The notes beneath the pieces were generated by a model. The model was not told the origin of the DNA. It was given only the letters and a program-made list of their open reading frames with translations, and did not search any database. Of a stretch of 64,000 nt of DNA, positions 8,749 through 16,822 are shown in pieces; positions within the stretch are counted from its first letter, which is position 1, and the number at the start of each line of letters is the position of its first letter. This DNA comes from an uncultured Saprospiraceae bacterium (GTDB taxonomy: Bacteria > Bacteroidota > Bacteroidia > Chitinophagales > Saprospiraceae), in assembly GCA_937929945.1 (NCBI GenBank), contig CALFUK010000031.1, positions 1 through 64,000 of the forward strand. Direction: 5' to 3'. The position numbers and the translations under genes were made by a program.

Positions 8749-8918
8749 AGCTTAATAATATGGTTACCCAGTACAACACGTCATGGTTCGGTTTCATTCT
8801 CAGTGCAGGGGTATTTTAACATCGAATTGGGATTAATATTCTGTATATCACCACTAAACGTTAGACTTGTGTTAATATAGCCTATGCTGAGCGAGTTATA
8901 TATTAAAGAAAATCTCTA

Positions 8919-10520
8919 TTGAAGCCTCTCATCCACATACATGACTTATCACTTTTCATCGAGAGCGAGACAGCAAATGTAGCGATATTAAAAGCGATTA
9001 GCCTCGATGTTTACCCTAATGAAGTCATGGGGCTTATGGGACGGTCTGGCAGTGGTAAGTCTATGCTGGCCTCCGTGATCATGCACCTACACGGTCTGAG
9101 CGGAGCAGAGGCCACAGGCCAGGTCATCTATCTTGACAAGGATGAAGCCAAAGACTTACTCCGCCAGCAGCAGGATAGGGTCAATGAATACCGCAGGACT
9201 CACAGCTCCATCGTATTCCAAAATCCCGAAACGGCCCTGAATCCAAGAATGACCTGTGGTCAGCAAATCGCTGAAGCTATTCATGTCAGAATGAATAAGA
9301 GACCAAAAGGCAAGCAGGGAGCGATCATAGAATTGTTGAGACAGGTGAAGCTCGATGAACCTGAGAGAATCGCAAAATCATATCCACACGAACTGTCTGG
9401 GGGGCAGCTCCAGCGGGTGGTGATTGCGATAGCCTTAGCCAAGTCCCCCAAGCTCCTGATTGCCGATGAGCTGACCTCTTCTCTGGATAAAAGTACAGAG
9501 CGTGAGATCCTTAAGCTACTCCTGCAGCTTAAGGAGGACTTAGGCCTGAGTATATTATTCATATCGCACGACATTGCTTTAGTGAGGGCGATATGTCAGC
9601 GTGTAGCCGTCATTGATCAAGGAGAGATCATCCACATCGGTCCAATAGAAGACATGAGTCAGTCGGATGATCACCCTGTTATCAGACAGTTGTTATCCAG
9701 TCAACTATCGCTTTTACCATCAGCTGCTCTGTCTATGGAGTCAGGCGAGGAGCTGATACGGCTGTCATCTGTATCAAAGTCTTTTCAATTATCCCGATCC
9801 ATCTTTAAGACTGCAGAACAGGTCAATGCCTTAGACCATATCAGTGCATCCATCTATGCATCGGAAATAGTCGGACTGGTAGGAGAGTCAGGTAGTGGCA
9901 AATCTACATTGGCGAAACTCTTGGTTGGTTTGGAGAAAGCGGACAGTGGCAGCCTAAGCATAAAGGGAAGAGATATTTGGAAATCTTGGAGATGGCACAG
10001 ACTGGAGACCAGTCAACTCATCCAGATTGTTTTTCAGAACCCATACCAGTCACTGAATCCTAAGCAAACTGCTGGAGCAGGGATCAAAGAGTTACTCTTG
10101 GCTCATGGCAGATCCAGAGATGGTATTATGAATACAGTCGAGGCGTTATTACTAGAGGTCGGACTATCATCTGACTATCTGTATCGCTATCCGTCTCAGA
10201 TGTCAGGTGGTGAGCAGCAGCGAGTCTGTATTGCCAAGGCTCTCGCAGTGCAGCCGGCAATTTTAATCTGTGATGAATGTGTCTCAGCACTCGATAGTGT
10301 CTCAAAATTGGAAATTTTACAATTGCTCCTTCGACTAAACCAAGAGCGCCAACTGACGATTGTTTTCATCAGTCATGATATAGAGGCTGTTATGGCTATC
10401 AGTCAGCGGGTCTTAGTCCTGCAGAAGGGAAGGCTGATATACCAGGGAGGACATGATGGATTGCATGCTGCTGAAGATGAATACATCAGAGCACTACTTG
10501 GCCATGATCATTCAGCGTAA
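8919..10520 (+). CDS. ABC transporter, two fused ATP-binding domains (peptide/nickel type)
   Basis: A 533-residue cytoplasmic ATPase made of two complete ABC domains in one chain, like YejF or fused DppD-DppF. Domain 1 has Walker A GRSGSGKS, signature LSGGQLQR and Walker B LLIADELTSSLD. Domain 2 has GESGSGKS, MSGGEQQR and ILICDECVSALD; the Pro usual after DE in this family is replaced by Leu and Cys. The start is TTG at 8919, chosen because MKPLIHIHDLS fits the family N-terminus; no ATG is better placed. No permease or binding-protein gene is adjacent, so partners must be encoded elsewhere. The 3' end overlaps the convergent fmt gene by 35 bp. Confidence 0.9.
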   Translation: MKPLIHIHDLSLFIESETANVAILKAISLDVYPNEVMGLMGRSGSGKSMLASVIMHLHGLSGAEATGQVIYLDKDEAKDLLRQQQDRVNEYRRTHSSIVFQNPETALNPRMTCGQQIAEAIHVRMNKRPKGKQGAIIELLRQVKLDEPERIAKSYPHELSGGQLQRVVIAIALAKSPKLLIADELTSSLDKSTEREILKLLLQLKEDLGLSILFISHDIALVRAICQRVAVIDQGEIIHIGPIEDMSQSDDHPVIRQLLSSQLSLLPSAALSMESGEELIRLSSVSKSFQLSRSIFKTAEQVNALDHISASIYASEIVGLVGESGSGKSTLAKLLVGLEKADSGSLSIKGRDIWKSWRWHRLETSQLIQIVFQNPYQSLNPKQTAGAGIKELLLAHGRSRDGIMNTVEALLLEVGLSSDYLYRYPSQMSGGEQQRVCIAKALAVQPAILICDECVSALDSVSKLEILQLLLRLNQERQLTIVFISHDIEAVMAISQRVLVLQKGRLIYQGGHDGLHAAEDEYIRALLGHDHSA

Positions 10521-11436
10521 AGCTATAGCCATTCAAAAAGTCTTTGACCTTCATTCTTTTCTTGCCTTGCAATTGTAGGTCTTGGACTGAGAGGTAACCG
10601 TCAGCACATCGTATCTGGATCATTGACTTGTTATCTGATATAAGGGTTCCAGTAGGTACGTCATCATCTTGTATGGAGTAGGTCGCTCTGTATATTTTCA
10701 GCTTTTGGCCGGCTAAGCTGGTCCAGGCGACCGGATAGGGATTGAGACCTCTGATAAAATCATACACCGCTTTACAGCTGAGGCTGAAGTCCAGCTGACA
10801 GGTCTCTGTGAATAATTTAGGCGCATGACTGACCTCACTGTCTACCTGCGCCTGTAGCTCTATGGTGCCTGCTGAGATGTCATCTACGGTACGAAGCAGT
10901 AGTCTTGCGCCCACCATTTGCATTCTATCATGTACCTCTGCTAAGGTATCCGTGTGGTAAATAGGCAGGGTCTCCTGTGCGTACATATCGCCTGTATCTA
11001 TTTCATGTTTTAATTTGAAGCTGGTTACGCCAGTCACTGACTCGCCTCGGATGATGGCCCAATTGATGGGTGCAGCACCTCGATATTTAGGGAGTAAGGA
11101 GCCGTGGATATTATAGGTGCCCAGTCGAGGCATATCCCACACTGCGACAGGCAGCATGCGGAAGGCCACGACGACTTGTAGGTCAGCTTGGAGCGCTTTT
11201 AGCTCTTCTAAGAATGCTGGAGATTTTAGATTTTTGGGCTGTAGCACCTTTAGGTTTTTGCTTACGGCATATTGCTTCACTGCGGACTCTATCAAGGTCT
11301 TTTTACCTCTACCACCGTACTTGTCCACAGCGGTGATCACTCCTACGATATCATAGCCGTGAGATACGAGGCTATCCAAGCATGGCACCGCAAAATCTGG
11401 TGTTCCCATAAAGATAATTCGGAGAGGTGCATTCAT
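10486..11436 (-). CDS. fmt: Methionyl-tRNA formyltransferase
   Basis: Transfers a formyl group from 10-formyl-THF to Met-tRNA(fMet) for translation initiation. The 316-residue protein opens with the nucleotide-like fold IIFMGTPDFAVPCLDSL. It carries the catalytic folate-binding segment HGSLLPKYRGAAPINWAI and VTSFKLKHEIDTGD, followed by the C-terminal OB-like domain (LNPYPVAWT onward). Length is standard. It overlaps the convergent ABC ATPase gene. No def gene is adjacent, unlike in many bacteria. Confidence 0.96.
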   Translation of the reverse strand: MNAPLRIIFMGTPDFAVPCLDSLVSHGYDIVGVITAVDKYGGRGKKTLIESAVKQYAVSKNLKVLQPKNLKSPAFLEELKALQADLQVVVAFRMLPVAVWDMPRLGTYNIHGSLLPKYRGAAPINWAIIRGESVTGVTSFKLKHEIDTGDMYAQETLPIYHTDTLAEVHDRMQMVGARLLLRTVDDISAGTIELQAQVDSEVSHAPKLFTETCQLDFSLSCKAVYDFIRGLNPYPVAWTSLAGQKLKIYRATYSIQDDDVPTGTLISDNKSMIQIRCADGYLSVQDLQLQGKKRMKVKDFLNGYSFTLNDHGQVVL

Positions 11437-11551
11437 GAATTAATAGTTTTAGACGCTATGACCATATGTGAAAACTTGAAGATGAATTCACTGTTTATGG
11501 GTGCATAGTTAAGAATTTTAACGAGTCTGTTAAGGAACTATATGCTTTAAT

Positions 11552-11585
11552 TTTGGGCTTTACTCTTGTAGATGGTCTATCTTTG
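11552..11585 (+). promoter_or_regulatory. Predicted promoter of the OmpA/SPOR gene
   Basis: TTTG at 11552-11555 and TATCTTTG at 11578-11585 match the Bacteroidota -33 and -7 consensus boxes with a 22-bp spacer. The -7 box ends 41 bp before the chosen ATG at 11627, which favours that start over the GTG at 11600. Confidence 0.5.
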
Positions 11586-11626
11586 GACTGCTTAAATCTG
11601 TGTACATCATTTCAAATCTATTGATT

Positions 11627-13513
11627 ATGAATATAAGAAATATATCATGCGTTCTTTTTTTACTTGTAGCATTTCAGTATGCTGCTGTATCTCAGGTAGC
11701 CATAGAGGGCTATACCTTTGAGTCTGGAAACCGAGGCTATCTGTCTCAGGTAGAGATTTACATTAACAATGAGACGACGGGTGAATTTGTGACTTCTACT
11801 AAGAGTGACAATGATGGTAAGTTTACGGCAGAGATACCTCCTGGAGTGTCTAATATATCAATCAAAGCTGTCAAAGACTTATTTCATGAGAAGGTCTTGA
11901 TCATAGGCCCATCTGATATAAGGGCGGGTAAAGCCTTCGTAAAATTAGAATTGGAGCGAGCACCTGGATATATTTTTGAAATTACACTAGCGGAGAAAGC
12001 TGATTCGGCGGGTCTTCCGACGAATCACCTGCGAGATGCCCTCATCGAAGTATATAACAACACTACGAAAAAGCCGATTCTGGTGCTAAAAGATCACCCA
12101 CAGCCTGACTTCAAAGTAGACCTGGAGAAGGGAAATCACTACACCGTCATGATCAGAAAAAAAGGGTATCTGGCGAAGCGAATGGAGGCTTTCGTCGATG
12201 TAGAGGGATGCATCCTCTGCTTCGAAGGGATAGGTGAGGTACGCCCAGGGGTATCAGATAACTTATCTGGAGGTAATACCATGGGGACACTTTTAGCCAA
12301 TGTAGAATTAGAGCGAGTCTTCGAAGGTAAGAGTATCGAACTCCCCAATATCTACTACAGCTATGGCAAGGCTAATATCAGAAAGGATGCAGCAGAAGGA
12401 CTGCAGCAGGCTGGCCAGTTCCTCAGAGATAATCCTGAGATCACAGTGGAGCTAGGTGCGCACACGGACTCCAGAGGTAAGTCTAATAAGAATATGGATC
12501 TATCAGCGAGACGTGCGACAGCAGCTGTAGATTACTTAGTAAAAAATGAAGAGATAGAGCCTTTCAGAATTACTGCCCGAGGCTACGGTGAGTCAGACCC
12601 AGCGATAGATTGTGGATCTGACTGTACAGAGGCGCAGTATGCCAGGAATAGAAGAACAGAGATCAAGATTCTTGGTGTTAGCTCTAAAGAATACAAGCCA
12701 TTAGAGAAGATCAAATACGAAGAAAATTTTGATCAGATGCTTGCCGAACTGCAGAGTGAAGGCGAGATCAAAGTCCCTGAGGATGGGGATGTACCTGATG
12801 ATATTAAAAAACAATTAAACATAAAAGAGCCTGCGACCATGGAGGAAGAAGTAGAGACTAGCAAAGAGAAAGCGGCAGCTGTAACCACAGAAGTAGCGGA
12901 AGATAATGCAGCCGTAGAAATGGTCGAGAAAGCTCAAGTAACAGAGCAGACAAAAGAGAAACAACTCTCAGCCATTGAAAGAGCGAAAGCTGACATGGTG
13001 CGCAAAGGTAAGAATGAAGCAGAAGCTAAGCGGATGGCAGCAGCACGAGCGAAAGCTGCCAGGGCTGAAATCCGCAAGCAAGAAAACAAAGCTGCAAAGG
13101 AAGCCAAAGCAGCATCTGCTGCTATGCAAGAGAAATCTGCTCAGGCGGCGGATCAGAAAATGAGAGCATCGGCTGCGGAAGCTGAAGCAGCCATGGAAGA
13201 AAAGACGGCAGTGGCTAAAAATAAAGCATCGGAAGTGATGCCATCTGGAGGTGAATCCATGACTGCGTCTGTGGATGGATATACTGGCCATAAGATCGTA
13301 GTAGCCTTCAAAAGAATCGAAATAGAAGCTGGTGATGCGCTGGTCTCTAAGTATGATGACCTCTCCGTGTACAAGGCCAAGGCAGGATATTTCTTATATA
13401 TGATAGGAGACTTTCCAGATAAGGCAAGTGCAGAGGCTGGATTAGAAAAAATTAAGTCGGATATATCCTCCGCCTACATTGTCGAATTTGATAATGGTAA
13501 TCGAGTGAACTAG
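11627..13513 (+). CDS. OmpA-family outer-membrane protein with C-terminal SPOR-like domain
   Basis: A 628-residue secreted protein. A signal peptide ends around YAAVSQ. A carboxypeptidase-regulatory-like beta domain follows (VAIEGYTFESGNRGYLSQVEI), then an OmpA C-terminal peptidoglycan-binding domain with IYYSYGKANI, ELGAHTDSRG, NMDLSARRA and RITARGYGES. Next is a long Ala/Lys/Glu-rich charged helix (about residues 415-545, coiled-coil-like). The last ~75 residues resemble a SPOR domain (GYFLYMIGDFPDKASAEAGL). A role anchoring the outer membrane to peptidoglycan is inferred from the family. I start at ATG 11627 rather than GTG 11600 because it gives a standard signal peptide and agrees with the promoter-like boxes. 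It abuts the convergent DUF5683 gene with no gap. Confidence 0.85.
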   Translation: MNIRNISCVLFLLVAFQYAAVSQVAIEGYTFESGNRGYLSQVEIYINNETTGEFVTSTKSDNDGKFTAEIPPGVSNISIKAVKDLFHEKVLIIGPSDIRAGKAFVKLELERAPGYIFEITLAEKADSAGLPTNHLRDALIEVYNNTTKKPILVLKDHPQPDFKVDLEKGNHYTVMIRKKGYLAKRMEAFVDVEGCILCFEGIGEVRPGVSDNLSGGNTMGTLLANVELERVFEGKSIELPNIYYSYGKANIRKDAAEGLQQAGQFLRDNPEITVELGAHTDSRGKSNKNMDLSARRATAAVDYLVKNEEIEPFRITARGYGESDPAIDCGSDCTEAQYARNRRTEIKILGVSSKEYKPLEKIKYEENFDQMLAELQSEGEIKVPEDGDVPDDIKKQLNIKEPATMEEEVETSKEKAAAVTTEVAEDNAAVEMVEKAQVTEQTKEKQLSAIERAKADMVRKGKNEAEAKRMAAARAKAARAEIRKQENKAAKEAKAASAAMQEKSAQAADQKMRASAAEAEAAMEEKTAVAKNKASEVMPSGGESMTASVDGYTGHKIVVAFKRIEIEAGDALVSKYDDLSVYKAKAGYFLYMIGDFPDKASAEAGLEKIKSDISSAYIVEFDNGNRVN

Positions 13514-14128
13514 CTATCTGCCATTGAGAGGAATCTTTAGAGAGAAAAGCGTGAGCTGACTCTCCAATGGCGGCTGCATAACAGGCAGGTATGTCAAGTC
13601 ATCATCAACATCAAAGTCAATCAGGTGTCGATCAATGAATGCTTCCAATGTCTGGAATAGATGAGCGCCTATTACAATAAGGAATGTAAGTTCCTTATTA
13701 CGGCGGGCGCTGTTTCTTACCCTGAAAGCATCACTTACATTATCTAGAGTACTGCATTCTGGGACCATGACATTGTTGATTGACAGGCTCTCATAGCATG
13801 TATTGAATGTGTTAAAGTCTTTTCTTGCTTGGATGTGGTAGTATATGGCAGTGCCTTCTAAGCCATATACCAGTGGTACTTTCCACCACCTCTTATTATA
13901 CAGCTGGCCTGCACCAGGGATCACCAATGAGTAGAGTGCAGCTCGTCCGGGATTTCCTTTGAATATGGTGAAGAACTTGGTTTTGGTGGTATCATTAGGA
14001 TTGTAGGATGAGCCAGTATCAAAAAGTCCCCCCGTAGCCCCACCTGTACTACCAGTAGGAATACCAGAGCGCTGGCCCATCAGGGATAGTGCGCAGAATA
14101 TGATGCAGATACTGATGACATGCTTCAT
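13514..14128 (-). CDS. DUF5683 family protein
   Basis: A 204-residue protein with a signal peptide (cleavage near SLMGQ). The Bacteroidota DUF5683 pattern is present: KGNPGRAALYSLVIPGAGQLYNKRWWKVP followed by a hydrophobic segment and a second one near TFLIVIGAHLFQTLEAF. Function is unknown. Genes of this family commonly follow parA-parB in Bacteroidota, as here (33 bp after parB), so it is probably the last gene of this operon. Likely an envelope protein with two hydrophobic hairpins. Confidence 0.85.
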   Translation of the reverse strand: MKHVISICIIFCALSLMGQRSGIPTGSTGGATGGLFDTGSSYNPNDTTKTKFFTIFKGNPGRAALYSLVIPGAGQLYNKRWWKVPLVYGLEGTAIYYHIQARKDFNTFNTCYESLSINNVMVPECSTLDNVSDAFRVRNSARRNKELTFLIVIGAHLFQTLEAFIDRHLIDFDVDDDLTYLPVMQPPLESQLTLFSLKIPLNGR

Positions 14129-14161
14129 GACTGAAATAACGTCTGATCAGCTATTATCGCA

Positions 14162-15067
14162 TCAATCATCTAAGAGATTATCCAGAATGTGGTTAAAGTG
14201 ATCATCTGAGCTGAATGATATTTCGAATTTACCTTGGCCTTTTTTATTTCGATCTATTTTGACTTTAGTCCCAAGCTTTTCGCTGAGTTCGTCGATGATT
14301 CTTCTCATATCGGACGAATGCTCTTGCCCAGTCTTTGCTTTATTTTGTGTTTTACTAGAGCTGGTAGACTTTGATCCCTTTAGTAGAGCTTCAGCATCTC
14401 TGACAGACAGTTTGTCTTTTATGATTTTCTTGAGATACTCTAGCTCTAAGTCTGCGCTCTCGACCCCAGTCAGCACCTTAGCGTGGCCCATGCTGATGGA
14501 TTTATTTTTGATCGCCTCTTGAGATGTAGGGCTGAGCCTGAGCAGTCGAAGATAGTTAGTGATGGTGCTACGCTTTTTACCGACACGTTCTGACATGGAC
14601 TCATGAGTGATTTCGAATTCATCGATGAGCCGCTGGTATGATATAGCGATGTCGATTGGATTGAGATCAGCTCTTTGGATATTTTCTATCAGGGCCAGCT
14701 CCAGCATCTCCTGGTCGCCTGCCTTCCTGATGAATACGGGGATTTCAGAGAGGCCTACTATCTGTGCGGCTCTGAATCGTCTTTCACCTGATATAATATG
14801 GTATTGATCATCCGATAGCCGCTTGACAGTCACCGGCTGGATGATACCGTGTACTTTGATTGAGGCGACCAGATCTGCTAGTTCTTCCTCATCAAATGAT
14901 CTTCTCGGCTGATATGGATTAGGCTCAATGGAAGACAGAGGGAGAGTATTGGGTTTAATCGATCCAGTGGGTGTGGATGCTACTTTAGGTGTTTCTACCA
15001 CCGGTTCTGCCTCTATGTTGGAAAGTAGGGCTCTGATTCCTTTGCCTATATCTTTTCTTTTTGCCAT
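14162..15067 (-). CDS. parB: Chromosome-partitioning protein ParB
   Basis: Centromere-binding CTPase that loads at parS and works with ParA in origin segregation. The 301-residue protein has IEPNPYQPRRSFDEEELADL, the CTP-binding box ISGERRFRAAQI and LIENIQRADLNP. A helix-turn-helix KnorB-like region (HESMSERVGKKRSTITNYLRLLRL) and a C-terminal dimerisation segment follow. The start lies 5 bp after parA. I searched by eye for the TGTTTCACGTGAAACA-type parS site and saw none in this window. Confidence 0.95.
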   Translation of the reverse strand: MAKRKDIGKGIRALLSNIEAEPVVETPKVASTPTGSIKPNTLPLSSIEPNPYQPRRSFDEEELADLVASIKVHGIIQPVTVKRLSDDQYHIISGERRFRAAQIVGLSEIPVFIRKAGDQEMLELALIENIQRADLNPIDIAISYQRLIDEFEITHESMSERVGKKRSTITNYLRLLRLSPTSQEAIKNKSISMGHAKVLTGVESADLELEYLKKIIKDKLSVRDAEALLKGSKSTSSSKTQNKAKTGQEHSSDMRRIIDELSEKLGTKVKIDRNKKGQGKFEISFSSDDHFNHILDNLLDD

Positions 15068-15072
15068 GGTAT

Positions 15073-15882
15073 TTATACTTCCTTGCTTAGCAATTGACTC
15101 AATTTCTTGTACGTAGGGTCTTCATTGTTTTTTAAAAACTCGTAAGCCAAATTTAGAAAATTCACAGTCCCCTTACTATCTGCATCGTATAAAATGACGG
15201 GCTGCCCAAAGCTAGGCGCTTCGCCGATCTTAGAGTTCCTGTGGATGATGGTCTCGAATACCCTGTCGTTTACCATTGATCTGACTTCATTCACGACCAT
15301 ATTTGCCATGCGCAGTCTCTTATCAAACATTGACATGACGATGCCTTCTATCTCCAGCTGAGGGTTGAGATTAGTCTGTACGGCACTGATGGTTTTTTTG
15401 AGCTTGCCCAGACCTTCCAGTGAGAAGATCTCACACTGGACGGGGATGATCACTGAGTCTGAAGCAGTCAGGGCATTCACTGTGATGAGTCCTAATGATG
15501 GCAGGCAGTCTATGATGATGTAGTCATATTGGTCTTTGAGGGCATCCAGCTTTTCTTTCAGTATGTATTCCCTTTTTGATCGATTGACTAATTCGATTTC
15601 AGCTCCTACCAGATCGATGGAGGAGGGTATGAGATCGAGGTATTTTATTTTCGTCTTCACGACTGCATCTATGAGTTTGACACCATCCACCAGACAGTCG
15701 TAGAGGTCATGGGTGATCTGATCTTCACTCACACCTATGCCTGAAGTGGCATTCGCCTGTGGGTCCGAATCGATCAGGAGTACTTTTTTCTCTAAGATAG
15801 CTAGTGCTGATGACAGATTGATCGCTGTCGTCGTCTTACCTACACCTCCTTTTTGATTTGCTATTGCTATGATTTTTCCCAT
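15073..15882 (-). CDS. parA: Chromosome-partitioning ATPase ParA/Soj
   Basis: A 269-residue Walker-type ATPase that drives origin segregation on the nucleoid. It begins MGKIIAIANQKGGVGKTTTA with the deviant Walker A box KGGVGKTT. Walker B-like IIIDCLPSLG and the DSDPQANATSGIG motif are present. It lacks the extra N-terminal domain of plasmid ParA type Ia. It starts 2 bp after the MBL gene and is followed by parB, so it forms an operon. The chromosomal form is supported by the core-gene neighbourhood. Confidence 0.95.
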   Translation of the reverse strand: MGKIIAIANQKGGVGKTTTAINLSSALAILEKKVLLIDSDPQANATSGIGVSEDQITHDLYDCLVDGVKLIDAVVKTKIKYLDLIPSSIDLVGAEIELVNRSKREYILKEKLDALKDQYDYIIIDCLPSLGLITVNALTASDSVIIPVQCEIFSLEGLGKLKKTISAVQTNLNPQLEIEGIVMSMFDKRLRMANMVVNEVRSMVNDRVFETIIHRNSKIGEAPSFGQPVILYDADSKGTVNFLNLAYEFLKNNEDPTYKKLSQLLSKEV

Positions 15883-15884
15883 AT

Positions 15885-16565
15885 CTATATCGTCATTGAG
15901 CCCCCGATGTCTAAAAGGTGGAGCGTCTTGCCTTTAGCCTCGAAGGCCTGTCTAGCCTTATCTTTATCAATCTTGATGTAGCCAAATGTGTCGTAATGAC
16001 AACCGACGACTTGGTCACACTCCACGAACTGAGCTGCTATCGCCGCATCTTCATAGCCCATGGTAAAGTTATCTCCAATAGGGAGAATTGCGACATCGAC
16101 TTTGGGACAGGTCATTGGAATGAGCTTCATATCCATCGTCAGCGCTGTATCACCTGCGAAGTAGAAGCACTGTCCATCACCCCACACGACAAAGCCTCCT
16201 GGATTACCACCATAGCTGCCGTCTGGCATACTACTGGTATGGATGGCATTCACGTATTTCGCCTTACAGTAGCCTAGGTCTACGGTGCCACCGTGGTTGA
16301 CTGGGTGGACCTCACATCCCTTAGCTCCAAACCAGTTAGAAACTTCGTAGTTAGATATGATCTTACAGTTGTTAGCTTTGGCTATGGATTCAGCATCCGC
16401 TACATGATCTCCATGACCGTGAGTCAGGAGGATTAGGTCACATTTGATGCTGGATGGCTCTATACCTTCATTCAGCGGATTACCCGTAAAGAATGGGTCG
16501 AAGAGTATTCTTTTCCCTGATAGTTCTACCACAAAGCTGGCATGGCCGTAATATTCTATAATCAT
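15885..16565 (-). CDS. Metallo-beta-lactamase-fold hydrolase, UPF0173 type
   Basis: A 226-residue cytoplasmic MBL-fold protein starting MIIEYYGHASFVVEL. It has the metal motif LTHGHGDHVADAESIA and further ligands in the TSSMPDGSYGGNPGGF and YFAGDTALTMDMK regions, and ends with HYDTFGYIKID. This matches the UPF0173 metal-dependent hydrolases, whose substrate is unknown. It is the first gene of the operon with parA, parB and the DUF5683 gene (2-bp gap to parA). Confidence 0.88.
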   Translation of the reverse strand: MIIEYYGHASFVVELSGKRILFDPFFTGNPLNEGIEPSSIKCDLILLTHGHGDHVADAESIAKANNCKIISNYEVSNWFGAKGCEVHPVNHGGTVDLGYCKAKYVNAIHTSSMPDGSYGGNPGGFVVWGDGQCFYFAGDTALTMDMKLIPMTCPKVDVAILPIGDNFTMGYEDAAIAAQFVECDQVVGCHYDTFGYIKIDKDKARQAFEAKGKTLHLLDIGGSMTI

Positions 16566-16654
16566 AATATAATAACTTGAATTTTATATGGCTGGTATAG
16601 TCTGGTAAAGGTATTACACTTAGACCGAACCTACTACAATTATAGTGTACAATT

Positions 16655-16718
16655 CCTGAGGACGGCCCTCATAGCCTAAATTGAGACATTGTGCCTAAGA
16701 GCTCATAGGCGACTCAGG
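16655..16718. repeat. Imperfect inverted repeat between MBL gene and giant gene
   Basis: CCTGAG (16655-16660) and CTCAGG (16713-16718) are perfect inverted arms about 52 bp apart. Inside them, GCCTAAGAGCTCATAGGC (16693-16710) has 5-bp arms. It could be a small structured RNA or an operator between the giant gene's terminator and the MBL gene. The evidence is only pairing potential. Confidence 0.3.
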
Positions 16719-16760
16719 AGAATACGAATGTTCAGTAAAATAGAAGAGTATCAAATAACT

Positions 16761-16796
16761 AAAAAGAGGCTGCTGACCCCGAAGGACAGCAGCCTC
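16761..16796 (-). terminator. Intrinsic terminator of the giant DUF11 gene
   Basis: On the minus strand GAGGCTGCTG and CAGCAGCCTC form a ten-pair stem, with two further G-C pairs inside after one mismatch, followed by five T. It lies 27 bp after the stop codon of the 15.2-kb gene. Confidence 0.9.
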
Positions 16797-16822
16797 TACA
16801 TTGGTTTTTTGATGCAGAAACT

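Noticed and set aside
12968-13291. Minus-strand frame of 107 codons rich in Ser, Arg, His and Cys opposite the OmpA/SPOR gene
   Set aside because: It is the complement of the Ala/Lys/Glu-rich helix of the real gene and has no independent support.
16600-16760. Possible tRNA or riboswitch in the gap between the MBL gene and the giant gene
   Set aside because: There is some pairing, but no T-loop, acceptor stem or known riboswitch core; kept only as a weak inverted repeat.
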